Notes: generated by a model not told the origin, from the letters alone. A stretch of DNA of 64,000 nt from Dermanyssus gallinae (GCA_003439945.1 QVRM01002404.1:62001-126000), one strand, 5' to 3'; shown: positions 10,064 through 19,662, counted from the stretch's first letter. A program made the numbers and translations.

Positions 10064-11700
10064 AAGTGTGTTGCAAAAAATTAGCAACTCATGTTTTTTT
10101 GCGATAATTTCGGCTTGGTTTATTTGAATGGCTTGAAATTTCAAGCGCATGATGTACATGACGAAACGTGAGTATAGTGTTGATTTCATTGCAATCTCAA
10201 AATCGGTTCATAAAAAAAATAAAAAGTGTGAAAAAACAGTGTTGCAAAATATTAGCAACAATAACATGCTAATAACACAGCTCTTGTTTGTAAAGGATAG
10301 TCGATGCTACAGCTGATATTCGATCCCGGGGATCAAATGTCAGGAATATTGTCTAGCTAAATCAATCATTCTATAGCTGCAAAATATTCTACAGCTCAGT
10401 CGTTGTGCCAAACTAACAGCGAAGCGTATGTTTAAACCATGGGTTGTACAAAGGATCTCTCGGATAACGAAAAGACAAGAATTGAGGCATATGCTGAGCT
10501 CGGTCATACAGTAACTGCTATAGCAACCAGATTAGGACGGCATCAGAGCACCATCAGCAGGTTCTTACACCCTGGAGTGAACTAAAGGTGCAGATCTAAC
10601 AGTGGGCGTAAGCCAGTTTTGACTATTCGAGATTGGCGTAGGATCATACAGTTGGCTACTCATGACCAAATGTCTTCTTCCAGGATCAGGACTACTTTGG
10701 GAGTGCCAGTGCACCGATCCACAGTGTTCCGAGTGTTAAGTTCTGACAAAAACGTGCGATACGCGAAAAGGAAGCTTATGCCGCGACTGCAACTGAAGGA
10801 CATTGTCGCACGGCGTGAATTTTCGCGTAGATACCAAACTTGGAATAACGAGTGGAAAAACACCGTCTTCTCGGATGAAAAGAAATTTAATCTCGATGAC
10901 CCTGACGGCTGTCAGTACTATTGGCACGACTTACGGAAGGAACCTAAATGGTTCTCGAAACGTGTAGCCGGTGGTGGCTCTGTGAAATATTGGGGCGCGT
11001 TTGGATATAATGGGAAGTCCGATCTAGTCGCGATTGTGCGTCTAAACAATTCCGAAAAGTACCAGCGTATCGTCAGTTCCCAGTTAGAAGCCCATTTCAG
11101 AAGAATTGGGGGACCTGACGCCGTTTTTCAGCAAGACAACGCCACGTTTCATACCTCGGCTAGCACTATAGCCTTTTTTCAAGAACAAGGAGTGCCACTT
11201 TTTGACTGGCCGGCATTGAGTCCAGACCTGAATCCCATCGAAAATCTTTGGGGACATTTGGTGAAGCAGATTTACGCAAATGGTCGACAATATGATAATT
11301 TGTCGGACCTCGAAGAAGCTGTACAGCAAGCATGGACTAATATTCCACTTTCGCACTTACAACAGCTCATTAACTCCATGAAAGACCGAGTTTACGATTT
11401 GATTCAGAAGAAGGGACGAAAAAACCGTTTCTAAAATAGAATATGTAGTATCAAATAAGTCATACAGCCCTGCTAAGAATCGAATACGCCGTAAGGCGTT
11501 ATTGTTGCTAATATTTTGCAACACTGTTTTTTCACACTTTTTATTTTTTTGTATGAACCGATTGTGAGATTGAGACGAAATTAATAACATACTCGTGCTT
11601 CGTCATGTTCATCATGCCCTTAAAATTTCAAAACGTTCAAATAAATCAAGCCGAAATTATCACCAAAAAACATGAGTTGCTAATTTTTTGCAACACACTT
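10064..11700 (+). mobile_element. Complete Tc1-type DNA transposon (1637 bp)
   Basis: Both ends read TA then AAGTGTGTTGCAAAAAATT on their inward strands, and the element sits in a (TA)n tract, the standard TA target. The inverted terminal regions are about 200 bp long and imperfect. Each contains the palindrome-like motif gttgcaaaaWattagcaac twice: outer copies at 10070-10088 and 11676-11694, inner copies at 10241-10259 and 11504-11522. This gives the IR/DR pattern known from Tc1 relatives such as Sleeping Beauty. One transposase gene lies between. Preservation of both ends and of most of the ORF suggests a fairly recent insertion. Confidence 0.9.
10439..11434 (+). pseudogene. Tc1 transposase with one premature stop
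   Basis: From ATG at 10439 the frame runs 331 codons to TAA at 11432-11434, the usual length of Tc1 transposases (about 340). An N-terminal helix-turn-helix (DLSDNEKTRIEAY...GRHQSTISRFL) is followed by a single in-frame TAA at about codon 49, then RCRSNSGRKPVLT, a second DNA-binding region, and an intact catalytic core. The catalytic triad is visible: Asp in VFSDEKKFNL, Asp in FQQDNATFHT, Glu in PDLNPIENLWG, with 34 residues between the last two (DD34E). The enzyme would cut and paste the element at TA sites. The stop falls after GVN where a Tyr codon would be one substitution away. As it stands, no full-length enzyme is made without readthrough; the part after the stop has no ATG at its start. 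Confidence 0.9.
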
Positions 11701-11722
11701 TATATATATATATATATATATA
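11701..11722. repeat. (TA)n tract, Tc1 insertion site
   Basis: Short TA array that continues the one at 10040-10063 on the other side of the Tc1 element; the transposon evidently entered a TA microsatellite. Confidence 0.85.
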
Positions 11723-11887
11723 TGTTAACGATCAGCGACAACGAATGCTATTTTCGGGACATAATGAACACGTGTAATCTAATGTAATTGTCACAATTCC
11801 GAAAGGTGATGTAATAATATCATCATCTTATTTATTTCACTCATATTGAGTATGCATATAACATAGATAATTATATAGATTATACAA

Positions 11888-13543
11888 TTATATAGTCAGC
11901 TGCTCGCGGCATGTTATACGAGAGAGGCAGTGCAGCGATCTCTTCGCAAGGGCCAGGCAGGCAGACGCATGAAACTTCGTACACGCCTGAGAGCACAGTC
12001 GACAGATGCACTCCGTGTACTCCTCGTGGAAGCTCGTATTCGAACAGACCAGGTGATGATAGCCATGAACTATATATCTGGTATAGACATGGCGATTGTC
12101 ACATGCAAGACCAGACCAGAAGTGAGAGGCACTGAAAATATCCAGGTCTCCAACCTCTCGTCGGGCTTGTTCAACTTTATTTTCCCATTCTGAGATAAAG
12201 CTCTCGAATGGTACTGTACGCGGCGTCTTCAATCTCAATCGAATTATCCCAACAACCGGTGCACAGCCAGACATAAGGTACACAAAGCGGCTCCTTGCCC
12301 GCATTGACAGGCAAAGTACCCGCTTCATGTACATTGTGAAACACCTTTCAAGCAAACCAAAGTTTGCCCGGGTGAGGTGTTCCCATATTCTGTCAAGACC
12401 ATACATCAGCGTTGGAACAATCTTGAGGTAGAAAAGTGCCACTGCCGTCGGGACCGACAGTCGCCGGACGTCGCCTACCTCTCCATAAAGAGAGATTAGA
12501 GCTGTGCGCACTGTTTCGACGATGTGAGCAGTGAAGGTCGTCCCAGTATAATGAAGCCGAAGCCCCAGATACCGGAAAGAGTTGACGAATTCTAAGGATT
12601 GGCCGCCGCAACGTATAACGTCTTTAGCAGCCAATCGACCTCCTCTTCTGAATTTCATAGCCTTGGTCTTCATGGCGTTTATCTCGAGCCCCCTTGAGAC
12701 AAGGAACACCTCCGCCAGAGAAGTGATGCGCTTGATGGCACCCAGGTCGTGATGGGCGACCACTATGTCATCTGCGTACATCACAACTGTGGCCTTCTGG
12801 AACTCCCGTCGAATATGATCGACAAAATCGGCAAGCAGTAGAGTGAAGGAGACGCAGCTCAATGGGTCGCCTTGCGGGGTTCCCACATTTTGCCTTACCT
12901 GCAACACTTCCTGCTCACCTTGCACCAGTAAGGTGTCCTCATCAAAGAAGCTCGAAATTACGCTCAGAAGAGAGCCACCAACCCCTGCGTATCGGAATGA
13001 CTTCACCAGGAGATCTCGAGGTGCTTTGTCGAAGGCTTTGACGCAGTCTATAAAGACTGCATACAAATGACCTCCGGGTTTTGCCACAGCTCGCTCTATC
13101 TCTGACTGAAGCACATGGATTGCATCACGCGTTCCTCGACCTCTTCGAAAGCCGAATTGCTCCGGTGGAAGGGTCTGGTCGACAACGTACTCGATCCGTT
13201 TTATAACCAATTTACAGAAGATCTTCTTCAGCGTCCTTTCAGACGCTATACCGCGGTATAAGTTTGGGTCTCGTCTGTCATCGCCATGCTTGCCCTTAAA
13301 TAAAAGAGAAAGCCTGGATATATGCCAGACTCGTGGCATTTGTCCCGTCTTCATGATCTCGTTGAAGAAATCACAAAGATGGTTTGCCAAGAGTGGCTCA
13401 GACTGCACCCAGTGTTCATAGTACACCTGGTCTGGTCCCGCACTCTTTCCTCTCGGAAGAGAGTGCAGAACCTGACTTACTTCTTCTACCTCAAAGGGCA
13501 GATTCATAGTCTCCTGCTCCAATGTTAGCGGGTGCTCAATCAT
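11888..13543 (-). CDS. LINE-A1 reverse transcriptase ORF
   Basis: A 551-codon open frame encodes the RT and C-terminal part of the LINE-A polyprotein. RT motifs appear in order: GKSAGPDQV (about residue 35), SLLFKGK and NLYRGIA (about 80-100), QFGFRRGRGTRDA, FIDCVKAFDKAPRD (about 165), GTPQGDPLSCVSF (about 220) and MYADDIVVAH (YADD at about 255). After the thumb region, HVYTRYIVHGYHHLVC and a CxxxCICRLC cluster form a cysteine/histidine-rich tail. The enzyme copies element RNA at a nicked target. No stop interrupts it. The start ATG overlaps the stop of the endonuclease ORF (ATGA), so the two may once have been one ORF split by a small indel. Target-site duplications and open frames suggest a young copy. 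Confidence 0.9.
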   Translation of the reverse strand: MIEHPLTLEQETMNLPFEVEEVSQVLHSLPRGKSAGPDQVYYEHWVQSEPLLANHLCDFFNEIMKTGQMPRVWHISRLSLLFKGKHGDDRRDPNLYRGIASERTLKKIFCKLVIKRIEYVVDQTLPPEQFGFRRGRGTRDAIHVLQSEIERAVAKPGGHLYAVFIDCVKAFDKAPRDLLVKSFRYAGVGGSLLSVISSFFDEDTLLVQGEQEVLQVRQNVGTPQGDPLSCVSFTLLLADFVDHIRREFQKATVVMYADDIVVAHHDLGAIKRITSLAEVFLVSRGLEINAMKTKAMKFRRGGRLAAKDVIRCGGQSLEFVNSFRYLGLRLHYTGTTFTAHIVETVRTALISLYGEVGDVRRLSVPTAVALFYLKIVPTLMYGLDRIWEHLTRANFGLLERCFTMYMKRVLCLSMRARSRFVYLMSGCAPVVGIIRLRLKTPRTVPFESFISEWENKVEQARREVGDLDIFSASHFWSGLACDNRHVYTRYIVHGYHHLVCSNTSFHEEYTECICRLCSQACTKFHASACLALAKRSLHCLSRITCREQLTI

Positions 13544-14697
13544 TGGAGCCAGGCGCAGTTATATAGAAGACCGGTCAGGTGACTCGTTACCTGTTCGTCG
13601 CTGAGCAGGTGGTTCGCCCCCCTACGAGGTCGTACAACGTAGGCTGAGGGCTTACGTTCTGCTCTTTCAAGCAGTCGAATTTCCTCCCGCCTAGCGTATT
13701 CACGCTTGTGCTCAAGGCATAGCTTTATATAAGCTTTTCTACTGTTGAAGTAGTCAATCCTGCGTCTGGCTAGCAGCTGCGGTGGTGCCTCTACCCTCGC
13801 TTGGCGCAAGAGCTCGAGCACCCCACGGTGGGCGAGATAGCAAGCTTGAGAAAACCACTGTCGTGATTTCCTCTGCCCCGGTCTCTTCCACTTGACTGCA
13901 CTTCTCATGGTTCTCTCTAGCAGTTCACAGCAAGTATCCACATCACAGCCCACCTCGAGGCTATCAACCTCTAAAAGTGAAAGGTCAACATGCCTCGTGG
14001 CAACCAGGTGTGGATCCCCTCGCTGTCTGAACCAAATATCTGGAATATTCGCGACTGCTGACACCGGTAGGTGCTTCCTTGCAGCCACCTCGAGAACATC
14101 GAAGCTTTTTACTTCGCCATCGACAAGGTTGTGAAACAGTAGGTCAATGGTGCTGCTTCCGTTATGACTTATATACGTGTGGTCTTCACGTGCATTTGCA
14201 CATCTCAGACCAAAGTATTCCATCAACTGGAGCAGCACCTCTCCTTTATCGTTAGTAGCCCCACCATCAATTCGGGCATTGAAGTCGCCACCGACGATGG
14301 TTGGCATAGACAGGTCGAAACCTGATATACCAGAACTCACCGTGTCAGCGACCTCTGCCGAGTCAAGTTGTGGGGGGAGGTAGAAGACGGCTATGTTCAC
14401 CCTCATAGACGAGAGGCCTACACAGAAATCGTTCTTCCTCACACATTGCGCCGGCGGTAAACATTTATGTAGGTAGATTGATAATCCACCCACTGGTCTA
14501 CCACGACCTCCAGCAGGTAGAACTGCCAGCTGGTGGAACCCTCGCATATTATTGATATGCAGTTCCTCCCGCTGGTAGGTCTCCGTAAGGAGTGCAATGT
14601 CCACCGACGTAAACATGTCAACTGGCGCTAGGTCTATTGCTCCTCTTAGTCCCTCACAGTTCCAGAGAAGTAGCCGTAGAGACCTAGTAGTCTCCAC
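13540..14697 (-). CDS. LINE-A1 APE-type endonuclease ORF
   Basis: A 385-codon ORF with the motif order of the apurinic-like endonuclease of non-LTR elements: LLLWNCEGLR (residues 9-18), ALLTETYQ (about 35), GRPVGGLSIYL, AVFYLPPQ, VGGDFNARID (about 135-145) and STIDLLFHN (about 182). It would nick target DNA to prime reverse transcription. The final motif, usually SDHxPV with a catalytic Asp-His pair, reads ARKHLPV here: His is kept but Asp is Lys. The same K-H change is seen in LINE-B. The C-terminal third (residues 240-385) is a basic linker toward the RT. The ORF ends TGA, overlapping the ATG of the RT frame by ATGA. Confidence 0.88.
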   Translation of the reverse strand: METTRSLRLLLWNCEGLRGAIDLAPVDMFTSVDIALLTETYQREELHINNMRGFHQLAVLPAGGRGRPVGGLSIYLHKCLPPAQCVRKNDFCVGLSSMRVNIAVFYLPPQLDSAEVADTVSSGISGFDLSMPTIVGGDFNARIDGGATNDKGEVLLQLMEYFGLRCANAREDHTYISHNGSSTIDLLFHNLVDGEVKSFDVLEVAARKHLPVSAVANIPDIWFRQRGDPHLVATRHVDLSLLEVDSLEVGCDVDTCCELLERTMRSAVKWKRPGQRKSRQWFSQACYLAHRGVLELLRQARVEAPPQLLARRRIDYFNSRKAYIKLCLEHKREYARREEIRLLERAERKPSAYVVRPRRGANHLLSDEQVTSHLTGLLYNCAWLQ

Positions 14698-14721
14698 GTT
14701 AGCATCTCTAGGTCTGTGCAG

Positions 14722-14907
14722 TCACTTGCGAAGAGCCGGACCGCCAGGCGCGATAAAGCTTTCCATGACCATTTTCTCGTAGGGAGCACCACCAGCCCAA
14801 CGACGAAATAGGATACCTTTAGGCCAGAATTCACTCTTGCTGCACTTTGCGTACTCGCCGTCACCCAGCACTACACAGAACACGGCATCATTCCCCTGCG
14901 TCCGCAT
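14722..14907 (-). pseudogene. Short ORF upstream of the LINE-A1 endonuclease
   Basis: A 61-codon frame (starts MRTQGNDAVF, ends GGPALRK) lies just inside the 5' border of the element and ends about 25 bases before the endonuclease ATG. Position suggests the C-terminal tail of a truncated ORF1, but I recognise no domain. Confidence 0.35.
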
Positions 14908-15167
14908 TTTAAATACTGCCTTGACGGTGATGTAATAATAATAATGCGGAAAAAAATTCCGCTCGGTACCCGTTAGTACCGATATAGAAAACGCCTTTAT
15001 TTGAACAAAGAGTGTTATTTTCTACACAACGCGTTAGACGAAGTAAACCAATTAAACGCGTTTGACAGGGCAAAGGGTTAGTTTCGTGGGGGAACCCGTG
15101 AGCGACCCCGGCTAATTGATCCGTTAGGGCACTCGTCACTTCTCCTGATTGCTCATAGCACTGTCCT

Positions 15168-15332
15168 ATGGAGATCTGGGCCATCAGAGAGTGAAGCTTA
15201 AGCGGGGAGGTGCGTTTAGTGGGTATGGGTCTCAGCGGCGTAACATCCATCCGCTGGGGTCGAGTCCCACACAGCTCGAGATGGAAACCGACTTTTCCTA
15301 CTCGTAGCGGTAGTGCGTAACTGCATTTAACC
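15168..15332 (+). mobile_element. tRNA-derived SINE, family S3, copy 1
   Basis: Contains GTTTAGTGGGTATGG (box A-like) and, about 40 bases on, GGGGTCGAGTCCC (box B-like) on the + strand. A homologous copy in the opposite orientation lies at 24906-25055, sharing the ends (gatctgggcc side and gtgcgtaactgcatttaa side). Confidence 0.7.
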
Positions 15333-15632
15333 CTCATTCACAAAAAATACAGAAGCTTAGAAGCTACAATCGATTTGTGTAGACGAATAGCTAAATATAT
15401 TTGGATTTTTTAACAATACTTAGCGCACATCTGAAAGCAGAACCGACAACGACATGAATCTCCAACGTAGTTAAATTGTGTTAGTCAGGATTGGAGAAGA
15501 TTTGATTAATTGTGTCATGACATAAACGCAGAAATCAAGCTTAGATGACTAAACTTACTTGAACACCAAAGTCGCGAGTAACAATTGATATAGGTGGTGT
15601 GGCACCATGGGTTACATAGTCATAATCATATT

Positions 15633-15636
<4 letters not shown>

Positions 15637-15664
<28 letters not shown>
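15637..15664. repeat. (TA)n microsatellite
   Basis: Short TA array followed by AAAG/GA-rich sequence. Confidence 0.9.
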
Positions 15665-15667
<3 letters not shown>

Positions 15668-15810
15668 AAAGAGAGAGAAAGATTGGTTTCTAGAAATTTG
15701 ATTAAATATAAATAGCTAAAGGAAAAGCTGTTAGAAAAGACATGTCAATTTATTACAATGAGATAATTAAATATGTGTATGAAGTCATGACGAGCTCCTT
15801 CTTGAACGCT

Positions 15811-15811
15811 G

Positions 15812-15846
<35 letters not shown>

Positions 15847-15922
15847 AACATAATTCTAATTTTTCGTATACAGCATAATTGTTTTGATTTGATATTTTTT
15901 AATATCAGTGTTTCTTACAACT

Positions 15923-15983
<61 letters not shown>

Positions 15984-16063
15984 CATAACTCTAATGTTTC
16001 GTATACAGCATAATTTGTTTGATTTGATATTTTTTAATATCAGTGTTTTTTATAACTCTTTAG
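15811..16063. repeat. Tandem duplication of a (TA)n-linked unit
   Basis: Two copies of an about 80-base unit (15849-15927 and 15981-16063), each containing ttcgtatacagcataat and ttttttaatatcagtgtt, and each preceded by a (TA)n array (15811-15842 and 15927-15980). Confidence 0.9.
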
Positions 16064-16689
16064 TAAATTAACGCATGGTTAGCATCTACCGGGAGATGCT
16101 ATCTTAGATGAGTGACAACGAAAATATAATCGAATCTTAAAAAAACGGACATGTTTTTCAAAGCTTGTCGGAGATGTACACCCGATGTTCTCAGCCCAGC
16201 ACTTCCAGTGTTGATCAGCGACCACTAAGCCGCAGCTGTCTGATGCACTGCCACCAGGCCTGTGGTTGTTTACTTGGAACTGTACGGAATCGTGGCTGCT
16301 CGCGTTGATCGTGCGGTTACAGTGTAATCACATTCGGACAGTTCAACGTGAGAGGTTTAGAGAAACTGATAATACCGCAAGAGAGATAAGAACGCACAAA
16401 CATTTTACTAAATAAACACTCAACGCTAAGGCAATTACCGTGAAAACAATAGTGTATGCATAAAGTTATAAAGAATACTGAGGAGAAAGACGCTGTATAT
16501 ATAATGTACATTGTGTAATATAAAATATAAACTTTAGTATTTTAAAGTTTTTTTTATAATATACAATGTATATATTGTTTCATGTTTTGTATGTTTTTTT
16601 AATGTTTATCATATTATATTATTATAATACATACGAGTGCATTAGTATGCATTATTCAAAAAAATGTTTAGTCTGTTAACATCAAGTGT
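16064..16689. other. No recognisable gene
   Basis: AT-rich sequence, with no recognised protein. It may include the 3' UTR of the LINE-C copy next to it. Confidence 0.45.
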
Positions 16690-17657
16690 CCATGGAGTTG
16701 GCGGGTTACACTCTATGAGAACATATTACGCAGAATTCGTTTTGTCGCTACAAACTTTTAAGGAATATTCTTTTCACGAAGTGTAGTCATATGGATGACG
16801 TCGTTAACATTAGTTCATTATGACTTTTCTCAGTGCTAACAAGAATCTCACAATTTACTTACATTTCTCAAGTATGTTGAGAAACTGGACGTCATCACTT
16901 GAGATTCCACACTTGTATGCGATTCTATGTCGGTCTTTATTGCACATATTGTTGTCTAGGAACCGCTGATCTTTTTCCATATATGGTTCCAAACAGGGGC
17001 TGCATATGTTATTATAGCAAGTACGTACATCTCAAATTGTTTTGAGTAGACATTCTGTGGCTTTCTAAGAGCGTGTGATCCAATTCGCTCTCCGTCTTGC
17101 TCTTAGAAAAATGTCCGTAAAAGTATATCTTTTTTATATTTTAACATCACCGAAAGATTTTATATTGCACGTTTTCGGGAATAATTTGGCGGATGAATGT
17201 AAATTATAAATATAACGGACCCGAGCGGATGGACGTTATTGATGAATATAATGGTTCCTTGAGGGCAACCGGAGGTGGCTTTAGTCTTCCCAAACAGAGC
17301 ATCGTGAGCACGTACATGGAAGGTCCGCTCACGTAGAACGTCATTTATCCATGCAACTTAGGCAGCGCCTTACGGAGTATTACAAAGGCGGACTTAAAAT
17401 CTAAATATATAATTTAAAAACACATTTATGCATGAACTTGTTATGCCCAGTCGAAGCGCGTCTCCAAGAGTTGGTATATAGCCATGCAAATTACATTTGA
17501 TAAAGGTTTACAAACTATAACGGTGAGGTAAATCGGTTTGCTTATTATTGGGGTTTGACTTATTTCCCCGCTTCTGTATTGGACTCACAATTGGCGTTCA
17601 GAAAAATCCCCTATTCTATCAAATCTTCAAGCGATCAACAAAATATCAAGCTTAAAG
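16690..17657 (-). mobile_element. LINE-C copy 1, RT part (decayed)
   Basis: Minus-strand pieces in several frames give KPIYLTVIVCKPLSN (about 17490), LDFKSAFVILRKALPK (about 17400), RERTFHVRAHDALFG and KATSGCPQGTI (about 17250-17340), then ITYAAPVWNHIWKK and LDNNMCNKDRHRIAY (about 16930-17010). These are RT motifs 2 to 5 and the post-RT region of a Jockey/CR1-type LINE, with many frameshifts. The same ATSGCPxGTI signature occurs in LINE-C copy 2 (29375-29767). Its upstream part is on the far side of the LTR composite at 19969-20350. Confidence 0.75.
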
Positions 17658-17662
17658 GATAA

Positions 17663-17845
17663 TGTAGTGTCCACCACTCCCATGGCTGGCCGGCGACCGT
17701 TACAAGTTCGCCATTCTCTTGCTCAAACAACACGCGTCCTCTGCCTGGCTCGCACCAACGACTACTCACTTATTCCCGTGAGTCCTTATATACTCACAGA
17801 TTGCCCGCGCATTTAGTGACTTCCCGCGTCTTCGCTAGTCCTCGT
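17663..17845 (-). repeat. LTR of arm A (3' LTR, minus orientation, truncated)
   Basis: Reverse-complement match to the 3' part of the complete LTR at 19675-19963, from its terminal CA back to the cgcgtcttc segment, where it passes directly into the gag-like sequence. The U3 part is missing. Confidence 0.8.
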
Positions 17846-17847
17846 CG

Positions 17848-18470
17848 TTTCGTTCGGTGTTTCCTTGCCTGGGACTTCATCCAATTTTGACCTCATCAGT
17901 CGTCAGAACGTCTTACGTAGTCGATGCTTCGTCTTCGCCACCCCGTTATTCGCATCCTCCGCTGCTTCCTGGCATTCGCCGTTGGTCCAACGACGTTCCA
18001 CCGTTGCCTCTCCTTCACTTTCCGCCAAAATGGCCAAACTTGCCATACATTCGGTATCTTACTCGTTTCGCCGGACGCATTTTGGCCCCGTACTCGTGCC
18101 TTATCCATCCGCACGCCTGGCATTCTTCCGCTCCGTGTACTCGCCCTATCGCCGGCCTTTGTCCGCTTCGTTTTGCCGCCTTCCGCACTTCGTTCATCAA
18201 CCCGCGTCGTCCTGCATCCAACATGGCTCTCGTGACGTACCTCTCCAGGTGTAGCGCGGCCGTCGGGGCCTGTTCGGCTACTCAGTACTCGTGGCCTTTC
18301 CCTTTGTGCACCTTGGATCCACCCGCTCCGTGTTCTCCCTCTTCCGCCGGCCCTTCAGCTACCGTCCTGCGATCCACCTGGCTTCCGTGACGCACCTCTC
18401 CACCTGTAGCGCGGCTCTCACGGCCTGCTTGGCTAGAGACGCTTTCCTCTCAGCTGTGGCTTTATTGCGC
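17848..18470 (-). pseudogene. Gag relic of arm A (zinc-knuckle region)
   Basis: Minus-strand frame at 18015-18224 reads ECQACGWIRHEYGAK then MRPAKRVRYRMYGKFGHFGG and a stop. The order matches the nucleocapsid region of Ty3/gypsy Gag (CxxCGxxH...CPAxGxxCxxCxKxGHFxxxC). The first CxxC is kept; later cysteines are Met/Arg, Tyr and Tyr, and the last is replaced by a TGA stop. Gag packages element RNA. A tandem duplication of about 152 bases (similar segments at 18218-18270 and 18370-18420) is also present. Confidence 0.65.
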
Positions 18471-18795
18471 CCAGAATGAGCTGGCTTCTCAACACCTGGC
18501 CCCGAGCGGCAAGCTTGCACCCCACCACCAGTCACCGCAGTTCTGCTAGGTACTCACCATTGTCGTCACCGGCAACGGCTGCCGAATTCGTCGTCGGCAA
18601 CGGCTGTTCCCTTGTGTTCCTTGAGCATTTCCGCTAGCTTCGTCACCATCCTGACGTGGTCGCCTCGCCGTCTTCCTCCGGCTCCGTGCCTGTTGCCATT
18701 CCCTACAGGGTGTTGTTGGCCGGTCCATGGATGGCAGAACCCGAGGTGGGGGTGGCAGACCTGAAGCATTGTTGCGCTGCTTTTTCATTCTTCCG

Positions 18796-18813
18796 GATCC
18801 TGTCGACGCGCCA
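18796..18813 (-). other. Primer-binding site of arm A
   Basis: Two bases inside the middle LTR fragment, the minus strand reads TGGCGCGTCGACAGGATC, beginning with TGG. It is complementary to a tRNA 3' end reading GATCCTGTCGACGCGCCA. The shape resembles tRNA-Ser, but the isotype is inference. Confidence 0.6.
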
Positions 18814-18815
18814 GT

Positions 18816-18880
18816 TGTAGTGTCCACCACCCCCATGCCTGACCGGCGACCGTTACGAGTTCGCCATTCTCTCGCTCAAG
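18816..18880 (-). repeat. Internal LTR fragment (5' LTR of arm A)
   Basis: 65 bases matching the terminal part of the LTR in minus orientation (TGTAGTGTCC to ctcgctcaag). It stops abruptly where arm B begins, which marks the inversion junction at about 18880/18881. Confidence 0.8.
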
Positions 18881-18906
18881 GCAGGACGGTACGGGTAAAT
18901 GACGAG

Positions 18907-19430
18907 GAGCGGAAAGCTGAAGGGACGGTGAAAGAGCGAGAACACGGAGCGGGTGGGTCCAAGGTGTACGAAGGGAGTACGGAGTAGCCGAACAGGCCCC
19001 GACGGCCGCGCTTCACCTGTAAAGGTACGTCACGAGAGCCATGTTGGATGCAGGACGACGCGGGTTGATGAACGAGGTGCGGGAGGCGGCGGAACGAAGC
19101 GGACAAAGACCGGCCAGAACACGGAGCGGAAGATATCCAGGCGTGCGGATGGATAAGGCACGAGTACGGGGCCAAAATGCGTCCGGCCAAACGAGTAAGA
19201 TACCGAAAGTATGGCAAGTTTGGCCATTTCGGCGGAAAGTGAAGGAGAGGCTACGCTGGGACGTCGTTGGACCAACGGCGAATGCCAGGAAGCGGCGGAG
19301 GATGCGAATCACGGGATGGCGAAGACGAAGCATCGACTACGTAAGACGTTCCGGCGACTGATGGGGTCAAAATTGGATGAAGTCCCAGGCGAGAAAACAC
19401 CGAACGAAACGACGAGGACTAGCGGGCGCG
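18907..19430 (+). pseudogene. Gag relic of arm B (zinc-knuckle region)
   Basis: Plus-strand counterpart of the arm A gag relic. Reading 19140-19255 in one frame gives ACGWIRHEYGAKMRPAKR then VRYRKYGKFGHFGG and a TGA stop, with the same Tyr-for-Cys changes. The cysteine losses therefore predate the split of the two arms. The frame is otherwise broken. Confidence 0.65.
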
Positions 19431-19662
19431 AATGGACTACAAACAGGAGTACGCAGACGAGAGAAGAACGGCAGTCGAAATCAAGTTCGTGCCCTGCGAT
19501 TGGGTCAGTATATGGAGGCCAGCCGCCGCCGGGTGCGCTACATGAAGAACATGAAGACGACAGCGGACCGCTGTGAAGGACGTCCACGGCGGGTTAGACG
19601 CGCACCAAGCCATTTACGGGAATTCGTGAGTAAAGGCGGCATATAATTCAAAACAAGCCTAT

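Larger units (their letters stand above)
11820..14925 (-). mobile_element. LINE-A copy 1 with 15-bp target-site duplication
   Basis: A non-LTR retrotransposon of about 3.1 kb on the minus strand. The 15-base sequence ggtgatgtaataata occurs directly at both borders (11805-11819 and 14926-14940), a target-site duplication that fixes the ends exactly. It contains an APE-type endonuclease ORF and an RT ORF; the 5' part, including a full ORF1, appears truncated. The 3' end has a near-palindrome (ACTCA..TGAGT) shared with LINE-A copy 2. Clade is not certain; it is not R2-like, because the endonuclease is N-terminal and APE-type. Confidence 0.9.

Noticed and set aside
17857..18390. 177-codon + ORF in the LTR composite
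   Set aside because: Antisense of the gag relic; sense-strand zinc-knuckle similarity is on the minus strand here.
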